12,752 bases of DNA from Dehalococcoidales bacterium (GCA_030648675.1 JAUSGV010000160.1:1-12752), one strand, 5' to 3'. Shown: positions 1 through 6,065, counted from the first letter of the stretch. Notes: generated by a model from the letters alone, not told the origin. Translations and numbers: made by a program.

Positions 1-314
1 GCCGCGATAATGCCAGCGAACAGACAGACCTGGAAATATGTGGTGAAGTTTTCGGTCATTTCAATGGCAATTAGATTGACGGTCGGCGGTGCGGTAAGAT
101 GCCACGTTTTAACGACAAAATCGAAAATCGGCTTGGTATAAGCGGATTTGAAGGTTAAAATGTCGAATATCTGCTTACTGAATACCAAAGCGGCGGCTGT
201 GGTGATCACGATGGCGATGACGCTTCGCATGAGCCGGTCGCGCATCTCCACGAGATGCCCCATAATCGTGGTGGTTTTGCTTACTGTATTAGCCGTGGTT
301 GCCGTTTCCATCAT
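1..314 (-). CDS. tatC: TatC, twin-arginine translocase receptor subunit (N-terminal part, runs off the left edge)
   Basis: The minus-strand frame stays open from the ATG codons at 312-314 and 309-311 to the window edge (about 104 residues). After a short polar leader it reads MGHLVEMRDRLMRSVIAIVI, the TatC signature: a cytoplasmic HL-E-R-RL segment leading into transmembrane helix 1. A periplasmic stretch follows, with TAPPTVNLIAIEMTENFTTY just before helix 2, which fits the conserved P...E.F loop of the family. TatC is the multispanning inner-membrane protein that recognises twin-arginine signal peptides, together with TatB. It lies 11 bp after the tatB-like stop codon, with GAGGGATG as a close Shine-Dalgarno, so it is probably the last visible gene of the Tat operon. 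The exact start (314 or 311) is open. Confidence 0.93.
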   Translation of the reverse strand, partial: MMETATTANTVSKTTTIMGHLVEMRDRLMRSVIAIVITTAAALVFSKQIFDILTFKSAYTKPIFDFVVKTWHLTAPPTVNLIAIEMTENFTTYFQVCLFAGIIA

Positions 315-325
315 CCCTCGATCTT

Positions 326-859
326 TTACTCTTCAGGAGCCGTAATAGGTACGGTCGTTGGCGGGGTAACAGTCTCCTGCGGTTTTAGCACCGGAGCCTC
401 CGGAACTTTGCCGGCGGCGCTCGTGCCTTCCGTAGCGGCTTTAGCGATATCGGAGGCGGCTTTCTTGGCGGCATCGATTCCGTCAGCTGCAGATTTGCCG
501 ACATCGGAAGATGCTGTCTTCACCGCGTTTACTCCGTCAGTTACAGCGGTAGTAACCTCGGAAGTTGATTTTGTGATTGCGGCAACTCCCTCGCTGACAC
601 TCGTATTGAGTTCGCCCACAGCCTTCTTCGCTTCATTTAGTTCTTGAGTTACGCTGGTCGAAACCTCGGAAGTGGTTTTTTTCACATCATCCAATTCCTT
701 GTTTATCGTTTCCGTAAAACCGGAAGCAGCTTTCTTCAGGCTGCGCACTACCTTACCGATCGTCCGCGCAATCTCCGGTACCTTATCCGGCCCGAAAACC
801 AGAAGAGCGATAATGACCACCATGAAGATTTCGCCTGGACCCAGACCAAAGAAATCCAA
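326..859 (-). CDS. tatB: TatB-like protein with a long repetitive helical tail
   Basis: This protein has 177 residues and starts at TTG (857-859), preceded by AGGGAG at a 9-nt spacing. Residues 1-45 form the TatA/B fold: a short N-terminus (MDFFGLGPGEIF), one membrane helix to about residue 22, the FGPDKVPEIAR hinge and an amphipathic helix. The acidic residue before the helix and the GP-K-P hinge favour TatB over TatA. Residues 50-139 consist of five consecutive 18-residue repeats, for example TAVTDGVNAVKTASSDVG at 104-121, followed by a Pro/Thr-rich end. The repeats would make a long amphipathic helix. TatB normally joins TatC in the substrate receptor, and this gene sits directly before tatC. 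Ordinary TatB tails are also helical but not visibly periodic. Assignment as TatB rather than a fourth TatA rests on the hinge and the gene order. Confidence 0.82.
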   Translation of the reverse strand: MDFFGLGPGEIFMVVIIALLVFGPDKVPEIARTIGKVVRSLKKAASGFTETINKELDDVKKTTSEVSTSVTQELNEAKKAVGELNTSVSEGVAAITKSTSEVTTAVTDGVNAVKTASSDVGKSAADGIDAAKKAASDIAKAATEGTSAAGKVPEAPVLKPQETVTPPTTVPITAPEE

Positions 860-994
860 GATTATTTACTCCCTGTTTTTTCGGGAAAACCGACCAATTT
901 AAACATCATCTTTCATACTCTGCCGTGTCGGGTTTGTAGAAGTCTACCGACCCCGTCGATTTACAAAAATAAAACTAATACGACTCTTTTTGCT
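860..994 (-). other. 135-bp gap in the tat operon with a hairpin
   Basis: This is the longest spacer inside the tat cluster, between tatA3 and the tatB-like gene. It contains no ORF with a ribosome-binding site except the Shine-Dalgarno for tatB at its end. An imperfect hairpin lies at 930-953: GGGT/ACCC outer pairs and GTAGA/TCTAC inner pairs, separated by a 2-nt internal mismatch. No U-tract follows on the minus strand, so it is not a standard intrinsic terminator. An RNA-processing or partial-attenuation site that sets TatA above TatB/TatC levels is possible, but this is inference. Confidence 0.35.
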
Positions 995-1264
995 TTAGGT
1001 TTTCTTGGCGGGATCTTCCACCAATTTCAGCTTGGCTTCTGCCGCTTCCAATTTGGCTTTGGCAACTTCCAGTTCCGGCGCGGTTTTCAGTTCCTGCCCG
1101 TTGCTGGCAGCCTTTGCATCTTCGTCCTCAGTCCCGGACGAAAACTTTTTGAAGTCTCTGATCCCTTTCCCTAGCTGCCTTCCGATATCAGGCAATTTCC
1201 CGACGCCGAAGACGATCAGAATGATGATGAGTATTAGCCCTATTTCCCATGGTCCGAATTTCAT
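995..1264 (-). CDS. tatA: TatA, third tandem copy
   Basis: This 89-residue protein has the TatA layout. A short N-terminus (MKFGPWEIG) leads into a single membrane helix (about 6-20), the FG hinge at residues 19-20 and an amphipathic helix (GKLPDIGRQLGKGIRDFKKF). An acidic linker follows, then a charged heptad-like helix around residues 67-81 (VAKAKLEAAEAKLKL). TatA multimerises on the TatBC-substrate complex to let folded proteins cross the membrane. The first 44 residues differ from the neighbouring copy at 1296-1565 at only two positions (11 and 31), so this is a recent tandem duplicate. GGGGAGG precedes the start. Translation probably depends on the shared operon transcript. Confidence 0.94.
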   Translation of the reverse strand: MKFGPWEIGLILIIILIVFGVGKLPDIGRQLGKGIRDFKKFSSGTEDEDAKAASNGQELKTAPELEVAKAKLEAAEAKLKLVEDPAKKT

Positions 1265-1295
1265 CTGTTGCCTCCCCTTTAATTTGTTTTTCTAA

Positions 1296-1565
1296 TCAGG
1301 AATTCTTCTTGGCGGGATCTTCCATCAATTTCAGCTTGGCTTCCGCCGCTTCCAGTTTGGCTTTAGCCACGTCGAGTTCGGCCTGGCTCTTTGATGGAGT
1401 AACCCCGGCAGCTTTTGTATCTTCGTCCTCAGCTCCGGACGAAAACTTTTTGAAGTCTCTGATACCTTTCCCAAACTGCCTTCCGATATCAGGCAATTTC
1501 CCCACGCCGAAGACGATCAGAATGATGATGAGTAGTAGTCCTATTTCCCATGGTCCGAATTTCAT
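1296..1565 (-). CDS. tatA: TatA, second tandem copy
   Basis: This 89-residue TatA is almost the same as the downstream copy at 995-1264. The membrane helix and hinge are shared (VFGVGKLPDIGRQ), as is the C-terminal heptad-like helix ending in MEDPAKKNS. The two copies differ mainly in the linker, about residues 50-64, where this one reads TKAAGVTPSKSQAELD. The ends are conserved and the middle is diverged, which suggests duplication followed by drift in a tolerant linker. A good Shine-Dalgarno (AGGAGGAG) lies 6-8 nt before the ATG, and the spacer from the preceding tatA is 20 bp. TatA forms the oligomeric pore or membrane-thinning part of the Tat translocase. Confidence 0.94.
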   Translation of the reverse strand: MKFGPWEIGLLLIIILIVFGVGKLPDIGRQFGKGIRDFKKFSSGAEDEDTKAAGVTPSKSQAELDVAKAKLEAAEAKLKLMEDPAKKNS

Positions 1566-1585
1566 TTGTTTCTCCTCCTCTTAAT

Positions 1586-1864
1586 TTAATCGCGTTTTTC
1601 GTTCTTGTTAGCCGCGTTTTTGGCGACCTCTTCAGGAACCTTGGCTGCTTCTCCTGATTCTAATTTTTGGGGTGCTGAAGTCGATTCGGCAGGTGTCTTC
1701 ACCGTAGTCTTGGCCGATTCTTCCCCATTGGCTACCGAGGAATATTTCTTAAAGTCCCGGATACCTCTGCCTAACTGTTTGCCCATTTCCGGTATCTTCC
1801 CGACGCCGAAGACCATCATGACCACGATCAAAATCAGAATTATTTCCCACGGTCCGATTTTCAT
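1586..1864 (-). CDS. tatA: TatA, first and most divergent tandem copy
   Basis: This 92-residue protein has the TatA pattern MKIGPWEIILILIVVMMVFG, with the FG hinge at 19-20 and GKIPEMGKQLGRGIRDFKKY as the amphipathic helix. Its C-terminal half is acidic and Ala-rich and lacks the heptad-like end shared by the other two copies. The hinge and the amphipathic region are conserved in all three, so they derive from one ancestor and this copy split off first. The start codon is 1 bp after the stop codon of the RHH gene, and its Shine-Dalgarno (AGGAGG) lies inside the last codons of that gene. Translation is therefore probably coupled to the regulator. Confidence 0.93.
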   Translation of the reverse strand: MKIGPWEIILILIVVMMVFGVGKIPEMGKQLGRGIRDFKKYSSVANGEESAKTTVKTPAESTSAPQKLESGEAAKVPEEVAKNAANKNEKRD

Positions 1865-1865
1865 T

Positions 1866-2381
1866 TCACCTGTCCTCCTGTTCCCCGTCTTTGTTGCTGA
1901 GGACGTAATGTTCTTTCACTTTAAAATCTACGTTCGGTTTTTCTGCGGCGTCCGGCGGCTGGTTTGAGCCGTTGGTGTCTTTATTATGATTGTGCTCCGG
2001 TATATTTACCTCGATACCCAGCGAAGCCAGGAAGGCGTTCAGAAAGTGCGCAGTGAAATCCTGCCATTTTTTGGTTTCGCCGGCCCAGATCAAGAGGGCA
2101 GGGTCTTCCGGATTACCGATCGAAATATCTTTTAACAAACCGTCCACTCTATTCTTGTCGAGCCTGGCCATTGTCGCGGCCATTACCTTTTGGAATTCGT
2201 CAGACGTCATTTTCCGGGGTCTTGCATTGGCCGGTCTTAATGCCAGATTTACGATTATGCGGACCAGAGTCGACATTCCGACCCCTTCATCCTCCGCCGC
2301 TTCTTGTAGACGCTCCAACTCCTCCTCGGTAAAACGTACCGCGATCAGCTTGGTAAACTTCGACTTCGAATTCATAATCAT
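1866..2381 (-). CDS. Ribbon-helix-helix DNA-binding protein, first gene of the tat operon
   Basis: This protein has up to 171 residues. Residues 11-49 read as a ribbon-helix-helix (CopG/Arc-type) domain: a beta strand (KLIAVRF), helix A (TEEELERLQEAAEDEG) and helix B beginning MSTLVRIIVNLAL. Such domains bind palindromic operators as dimers through the strand. The rest (60-171) is not recognised; it has a helical middle and a polar, charged C-terminus. Two starts are possible. The ATG at 2373-2375 has AAGGA at a 5-nt spacing and fits better than the ATG at 2379-2381, where the same AAGG is directly adjacent. The gene lies under a strong promoter and is coupled to tatA1, so a role as autoregulator of Tat synthesis is a reasonable inference. 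No family is known to me that links this type of regulator with Tat. Confidence 0.8.
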   Translation of the reverse strand: MIMNSKSKFTKLIAVRFTEEELERLQEAAEDEGVGMSTLVRIIVNLALRPANARPRKMTSDEFQKVMAATMARLDKNRVDGLLKDISIGNPEDPALLIWAGETKKWQDFTAHFLNAFLASLGIEVNIPEHNHNKDTNGSNQPPDAAEKPNVDFKVKEHYVLSNKDGEQEDR

Positions 2382-2398
2382 CCTTGATTTACCGTCTG

Positions 2399-2413
2399 TA
2401 TAACAATATTATA
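2399..2413. promoter_or_regulatory. Candidate RHH operator over the -10 box
   Basis: The 15-bp sequence TATAACAATATTATA is an imperfect palindrome with perfect 5-bp arms (TATAA/TTATA). It covers the -10 hexamer and the likely transcription start of the RHH-tat promoter. A repressor bound here would block RNA polymerase. It is AT-rich, so chance symmetry is possible. Confidence 0.35.
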
Positions 2414-2434
2414 CTAGAGCATAATTATTGTCAA
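2408..2434 (-). promoter_or_regulatory. Strong promoter of the RHH-tat operon
   Basis: On the minus strand TTGACA (2429-2434) is followed after 15 bp by a perfect TATAAT (2408-2413). An overlapping TAATAT gives the more usual 17-bp spacing. Transcription would start about 20-30 nt before the RHH start codon. Confidence 0.75.
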
Positions 2435-2446
2435 GTTAGCCGCGGC

Positions 2447-2464
2447 TGAGACGAATCTGTCTCA
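2447..2464. promoter_or_regulatory. Palindrome upstream of the -35 box
   Basis: TGAGAC and GTCTCA form a perfect 6-bp inverted repeat around a 6-bp centre. It lies 12 bp upstream of the -35 hexamer of the RHH-tat promoter, a typical place for an activator or second operator. No regulator is recognised from the site. Confidence 0.35.
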
Positions 2465-2547
2465 AACATGTGACCCTTCCGGGTGGCTGTTCCTCCTTGG
2501 GATGTCGGATTGGGCGGAGAACTGAACAAGGTTTGTGAGTCGACGTA

Positions 2548-2564
2548 CAGCTCGGACTGAGCTG
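2548..2564. other. Small hairpin after the histidine kinase
   Basis: CAGCTC, a 5-nt loop and GAGCTG form a perfect 6-bp stem, 7 bp downstream of the kinase stop codon (minus strand). No T-tract follows, so it is at best a weak or factor-dependent terminator, or a 3' stabilising stem. Confidence 0.3.
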
Positions 2565-2571
2565 GCTTTGG

Positions 2572-4110
2572 CTATTTCGGTTGATCTTTGCTGAACCCAT
2601 TGAATATCGGTAACTCGACGAAGAAAGTTGTCCCTTTCCCCGGCTCGCTTTCAGCCCATATCCGGCCGCCGTGTTCGAGTATTATACCCTGAGAAATGCT
2701 AAGCCCAAGCCCGGTACCTTTACCGATTTCCTTGGTGGTAAAGAAAGGGGTGAACAGGCGGCTCATATTCTCGCGAGAAATCCCGGGGCCGTCATCAGTG
2801 ACGGTAACCCGGACAAAATCCCCTCTATGTTCGGAATATATTTTCAAAGTACCTTTGTTGTGCGCCTCGATCATGGCTTGCTCGGCGTTAACAATGATGT
2901 TCAGGAATACCTGCTCGATCTGGGAGATGTTAGCCAAGACCGGCGGCAGTCTTTTAGCGAGGTGCGTTTCCGTCGTAATGTTGTTCGCCCGCTGCGAATG
3001 GCCCCGTAGTTGAAGGACTGTTTGCAGGGGTTCGTTGACATCCAACAGTGTTTTTTGCTGCGGTTGCTGCCGGGCAAATGTCAGCAGATTTTTAACGATC
3101 AAGGCGGTGCGCTTTGCTTCCGAGTTTACGATTTCCAGGTCAGAGCGGATATCGTTGGGTAGTTCCTTTTGGAGGAGAATATCAGAAAAACCGAGAACGC
3201 TTGTTAACGGATTGTTTAGTTCATGAGCCACACCGGAAACCAGTTGCCCGATAGAAACCAACCGGTCCTGAGCAATAAGCTGCTCCTGCATGCGTTTGCG
3301 TTCGGTATTGTCCTGGCAAAATTCGATCATCTGGACGATATCGCCCTCGGTATTGAAGACCGGATAAGCGAAAATATCGTAAGTCCTGGCTTTACCGCTC
3401 TCGTCGTAGTGAACGTGTTCGCATGTTACCGGTTTTCTAGTCTTTTTCATTTGTGCTAACGGACATGGGTCGGGTTCGCTGTCGCACGGCTTATCTTTGC
3501 CATGAGTCAGAGCATAGCAGGGCGGTCCCTTTGATAGGTCGCCGAACCGGGCGGCGGAGTTGGCCATTTTTACCGAATAATCGTTGGCGTCGATGACATA
3601 AAAGGGGTAAGGGATGGCTTCGAACGTACTCTTCAGTAAGCTGTACTGGATTTTAAGCTTTTCCTCCGATTCTTTCAGTTTCTGTTGTCGAGTTTTCAAA
3701 AGACTTATGAGCCAGATGCTAAAAAATCCGATGAAGCTGCTGAAAATAATGCGAATCGTTTCGATGGTGTGTTCGGTGTGGGCCTCGAAAGGATAAAAAA
3801 AGTAAGGTAAGTGGGCTAAAAGGTATGCTGAGATAGCTGCCACCCCTTCGCGGAGGTCGTATTTGTACGCCACGAAGAGAACGAGTATCACCGCTATCAG
3901 ATCGTGAGTTTCGTGGAACAATTCAAAAAGAGTAGTTCCTCGAATGGAGGAGAAGGCGGGGATTATCTCTGCCAGATCCCCCAGCGAAAACGCCGTTATG
4001 AATATAATGAAGAGAGCTATGGCAATAGCTGTTAACGGCTTTATCGGCTCGGATTGTTTATTCGACTGTATTTGAGTGTGAACCATTTTTAGTGCTTTGT
4101 TTAACCTCAC
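2572..4110 (-). CDS. Membrane-bound PAS sensor histidine kinase, orphan
   Basis: This protein has 512 residues from a GTG start (4108-4110). An ATG at codon 9 is the alternative, and neither start has a clear Shine-Dalgarno. About four or five hydrophobic segments lie between residues 25 and 138. A linker helix (140-155) follows, then a PAS domain (about 158-270) ending in the typical DNTERKR. The HisKA helix contains VAHELNNP with phospho-acceptor His296. The HATPase part shows the N-box (around Asn408), DDGPGI (439-444), TPFFTTK (454-460) and GKGTGLGLS (463-471). The kinase core is complete, so activity is expected. The PAS domain carries five cysteines (198, 209, 216, 230, 265), four of them in an unusual cluster. 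No response regulator or receiver domain is in the window, so the partner is encoded elsewhere. The sensed signal is unknown. Confidence 0.93.
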   Translation of the reverse strand: MRLNKALKMVHTQIQSNKQSEPIKPLTAIAIALFIIFITAFSLGDLAEIIPAFSSIRGTTLFELFHETHDLIAVILVLFVAYKYDLREGVAAISAYLLAHLPYFFYPFEAHTEHTIETIRIIFSSFIGFFSIWLISLLKTRQQKLKESEEKLKIQYSLLKSTFEAIPYPFYVIDANDYSVKMANSAARFGDLSKGPPCYALTHGKDKPCDSEPDPCPLAQMKKTRKPVTCEHVHYDESGKARTYDIFAYPVFNTEGDIVQMIEFCQDNTERKRMQEQLIAQDRLVSIGQLVSGVAHELNNPLTSVLGFSDILLQKELPNDIRSDLEIVNSEAKRTALIVKNLLTFARQQPQQKTLLDVNEPLQTVLQLRGHSQRANNITTETHLAKRLPPVLANISQIEQVFLNIIVNAEQAMIEAHNKGTLKIYSEHRGDFVRVTVTDDGPGISRENMSRLFTPFFTTKEIGKGTGLGLSISQGIILEHGGRIWAESEPGKGTTFFVELPIFNGFSKDQPK

Positions 4111-4151
4111 CGTTACCGCAAAAGGGGTTTATGCAGGAGAATGGACGGCTA

Positions 4152-4180
4152 ATGTTAAGTTGGATGAAGCTTATTGTCAA
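4152..4180 (-). promoter_or_regulatory. Promoter of the histidine kinase gene
   Basis: On the minus strand TTGACA (4175-4180) and TAACAT (4152-4157, 4 of 6 matches) are separated by exactly 17 bp. The implied leader is about 35 nt to the GTG start or about 60 nt to the ATG at codon 9. Confidence 0.55.
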
Positions 4181-4243
4181 GAATATATCGGCCTTGCACA
4201 ACTTTCATGTGCCTTAACTGGTTTGGTGCGGATGAGGCACTCG

Positions 4244-4292
4244 CCTAGTCCCTAGTCCCCAATCCCCAATCCCTAGCCCCTACTCCCTATCG
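4244..4292. repeat. Heptamer tandem array 1 (7 units)
   Basis: Seven consecutive 7-bp units keep perfect phase, beginning CCTAGTC, CCTAGTC, CCCAATC, CCCAATC and becoming more degenerate to the right. The C-rich strand is +. The array begins 8 bp after the stop codon of the phosphoribosyltransferase, in the spacer before the kinase promoter. The opposite strand has runs of 3-4 G every 7 nt, enough for G-quadruplex formation. Confidence 0.9.
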
Positions 4293-4300
4293 CTGGTCTG

Positions 4301-4987
4301 TCACCGCTTGTTCCCCGCCCAGAACCGTTCTGCCCGGAATTCTTCCAGCGCGTTAACCACCTCTTTATCGTTGAGGTCGTGCCAGTGGCGGTAGAAACCC
4401 GCGACAGCGAACCTCGGCTTGGTACCGACGGCCACCGTGACTATTTTATCGGCCACCGGTTTTATCTGTTCCATAGCTACGGCTGAAGCCACTGGTACCG
4501 CTACGATGATTTCGCGGGGGCGGCGGTGCCGGACCGATTCAACGGCGGCTTTCATGGTGAAGCCCGAAGCCATGCCGTCGTCCGTAATGATGACCACCTT
4601 GTCCCTGGCCAGGGCCGGCGGCTTGTCCTTGCGGTAAAGCAGGCTTCGCTGGCGGATGTCGCCTCTGACCTTTGTCACCTGGGCGTTTATCTGTTCCTTC
4701 GTCAATCCCGTTTTTGCCACGAGATCGTCGTTGAGCATCACTGAGCCGTCATCGGCTACCGCCCCGAATCCTGCTTCCGGATTCAACGGGAGTGGCAGTT
4801 TGCGCACGATAACAACGTCCAGGTCTGCATCTAATGCCCGGGCTAGTTCCAGCCCCATCGGTATCCCGCCGTTGGGAATTGCCAGGACCAGTACCGGCTT
4901 TCCTTTATATTCGGCAAGCTGTTGTGCCAACTGGCGGCCGGCATCGTACCGGTCGTTGAAAAGTATCTTTTCCGTATCAAGTTCCAT
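4301..4987 (-). CDS. Phosphoribosyltransferase-fold protein (COG1926 type)
   Basis: This protein has 228 residues. It has the type I phosphoribosyltransferase layout: a PRPP loop region near residues 38-41 (PNGG) and the 13-residue PRPP-binding motif at about 131-144 (VVIITDDGMASGFTM), with Asp136 and Asp137. Usually this motif reads VDDGIATGAT; here Ser141-Gly-Phe replaces Thr-Gly-Ala, a mild departure. The protein lacks the extra domains of purine or pyrimidine salvage enzymes and best matches the group of 'predicted phosphoribosyltransferases' whose substrate is not established. The ATG is preceded by AAAAGGAAAT. It lies 49 bp after a small ORF on the same strand, with a palindromic repeat between, and may be co-transcribed with the rhomboid gene. 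A nucleobase substrate is likely but unproven. Confidence 0.85.
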   Translation of the reverse strand: MELDTEKILFNDRYDAGRQLAQQLAEYKGKPVLVLAIPNGGIPMGLELARALDADLDVVIVRKLPLPLNPEAGFGAVADDGSVMLNDDLVAKTGLTKEQINAQVTKVRGDIRQRSLLYRKDKPPALARDKVVIITDDGMASGFTMKAAVESVRHRRPREIIVAVPVASAVAMEQIKPVADKIVTVAVGTKPRFAVAGFYRHWHDLNDKEVVNALEEFRAERFWAGNKR

Positions 4988-5001
4988 ATTTCCTTTTCTG
5001 T

Positions 5002-5034
5002 CTCCCTCTTTGCAAAAGAGGGATTAAGGGAGAT
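5002..5034. repeat. Palindromic dispersed repeat, variant of the CTCTCCC...GGGAGAG family
   Basis: CCCTCTTT (5004-5011) and AAAGAGGG (5015-5022) form a perfect 8-bp stem with a 3-nt loop. ATTAAGGGAG follows, which echoes the ATTAAGGTGAGGGG tail of the copies at 10676-10716 and 11904-11939. It sits in the leader of the phosphoribosyltransferase gene and could affect its mRNA stability. Confidence 0.7.
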
Positions 5035-5036
5035 TT

Positions 5037-5135
5037 TTAGTATTTTATCAGCTTGAATTGGCTGCCAGCTTTTTGACGGTGTCGGTCACCTGTTTGCGGC
5101 CGAAAAGAACCCGGGGTTTTATATCGGGGACTCAT
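5037..5135 (-). CDS. Possible small protein of 32 residues, or a frameshifted remnant
   Basis: The ATG at 5133-5135 is preceded by GGAGGTGAAT, one of the best Shine-Dalgarno sequences in the window. It opens a 32-codon frame, basic and polar (MSPRYKTPGS... ending LIKY). The adjacent frame, from just after the start to a stop at 5048-5050, reads PDIKPRVLFGRKQVTDTVKK and then LAANSS. This looks more like a genuine protein sequence, with its balanced hydrophobic and charged helix. The site could thus hold a small gene with a one-base frameshift, a recently decayed gene, or a real 32-residue peptide. It lies between the rhomboid and phosphoribosyltransferase genes on the same strand. I recognise no family. 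Confidence 0.35.
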   Translation of the reverse strand: MSPRYKTPGSFRPQTGDRHRQKAGSQFKLIKY

Positions 5136-5172
5136 ATTCACCTCCGAGTGTATTGCTGGGGAGCCGTACGGG

Positions 5173-5802
5173 TTAATATTGGATTTCTCTGCCTCGCCAA
5201 TAGACGCTTCTACTCCCCCTCGGCAGCAGACGGTGTGGACCCCGCAGGAAGAAACCCATGATCAAGCCGAAGACCAGGCCGCCCAAATGCGCTTGCCAGG
5301 CTATGCCAGGCTGGGTCATGATGATGAATCCGCCAATTACGGCGATCCAGATGGAAATAGGCAACGGGATCGGGAAAATAAACACCTTTAAATTCGGCTG
5401 CAGAACAGTAAGTGCCCCGCCGACCGCGAATATTGCTCCGGAAGCTCCGATCGCAACCGAGTTAGGATCGCCGAGAAAGAGATAAAAAATGCTTCCCAGG
5501 ATTCCTCCGGCGAAGTAGGTGATTAGAAAATTCCGGGGACCGACGAGATCGATTAGGAACTGGCCAAAGAAATAAAGCGTTATCATGTTACCCAATATGT
5601 GCGCGAATCCGCCATGCAAGAACAGGCTGGTAAAGATCGTCCAGGGGGCTCTCAAGAAATTTGATGGCTGCAACCCGAAGAGGTCGATCAGATGAGGATT
5701 GATGGTGGTGCCTATAAAAACGATAACATTGGCGATTATCAGAGTTGCCAGAACTCCCAAGCTGAAGCCCTGATAGCTGTTACGGTAGCTGCGGTAGTTC
5801 AT
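5173..5802 (-). CDS. Rhomboid-family intramembrane serine protease
   Basis: This 209-residue polytopic membrane protein cleaves, or is expected to cleave, membrane-protein substrates inside the bilayer. The rhomboid features are complete: FLHGGFAHILGNM in helix 2 (His63, His68, Asn72), the nucleophile in GASGA (Ser121) and the catalytic histidine in AHLGGLVFG (His172). Six hydrophobic helices can be counted, the bacterial core set, followed by a basic tail of about 20 residues. No extra ubiquitin-like or zinc-finger domain is present. The ATG has AGGA a few bases before it. The -10 box lies only 9 bp upstream, so the transcript may be nearly leaderless. Substrates are unknown. The nearby Tat genes bring to mind the rhomboid processing of TatA in Providencia, but the two loci are 3 kb apart and I treat this as coincidence. 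Confidence 0.95.
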   Translation of the reverse strand: MNYRSYRNSYQGFSLGVLATLIIANVIVFIGTTINPHLIDLFGLQPSNFLRAPWTIFTSLFLHGGFAHILGNMITLYFFGQFLIDLVGPRNFLITYFAGGILGSIFYLFLGDPNSVAIGASGAIFAVGGALTVLQPNLKVFIFPIPLPISIWIAVIGGFIIMTQPGIAWQAHLGGLVFGLIMGFFLRGPHRLLPRGSRSVYWRGREIQY

Positions 5803-5811
5803 TATTTCCTA

Positions 5812-5840
5812 ATAATACCCCACCTGCATCATACAGGCAA
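5812..5840 (-). promoter_or_regulatory. Promoter of the rhomboid gene
   Basis: On the minus strand TTGCCT (5835-5840) and TATTAT (5812-5817) are 17 bp apart. Only 9 bp separate the -10 box from the ATG, so the predicted mRNA begins a few nucleotides before the start codon. Confidence 0.55.
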
Positions 5841-5950
5841 GATAAAAACGGTCGATGCCGATTCACTCATACCCTTGGGAAAGGCTCTGAACTTGTCGAA
5901 GGGTCTCTCCTCTTGTCAATCCCTGCGAAGACGGGAAATCCATTCTCAAA

Positions 5951-5976
5951 ACCATACCGGCGAAAGCCGGTATCCA
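5951..5976. repeat. Palindromic repeat with GAAA tetraloop
   Basis: ATACCGGC (5954-5961) and GCCGGTAT (5966-5973) form a perfect 8-bp stem closed by GAAA (5962-5965), a stable GNRA tetraloop. The ending TCCAG matches the GGGATCCAG/GGAATCCAG ends of the repeats at 8959, 11815 and 12573, so it is one family with a variable stem. Confidence 0.75.
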
Positions 5977-6065
5977 GCCGTTGATGTCGTTGCTGAGTTG
6001 GGAAGCGTGGTAACATCGTAAGTGAGGAAACTTTAAATTTTTGACTTTTAACTTTTAGCTCTCGC

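Noticed and set aside
255..647. A 130-codon plus-strand frame opposite the tatB-like gene
   Set aside because: It is the antisense image of the 18-residue repeat tail, and its apparent periodicity comes from the real gene.
2453..2500. Intrinsic terminator between the kinase and the RHH gene
   Set aside because: The short stems seen (for example ACCC/GGGT around 2474-2485) are weak and lack a T-tract on either strand.
4244..4292. CRISPR-like or telomere-like reading of the heptamer arrays
   Set aside because: Units are directly abutting without unique spacers, and arrays are too short. The G-rich strand resembles telomere repeats, but the arrays are internal and dispersed.
5173..5802. Functional link between the rhomboid protease and TatA maturation
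   Set aside because: In Providencia a rhomboid trims an N-terminal TatA extension. None of the TatA copies here has such an extension, and the genes are not in one operon.
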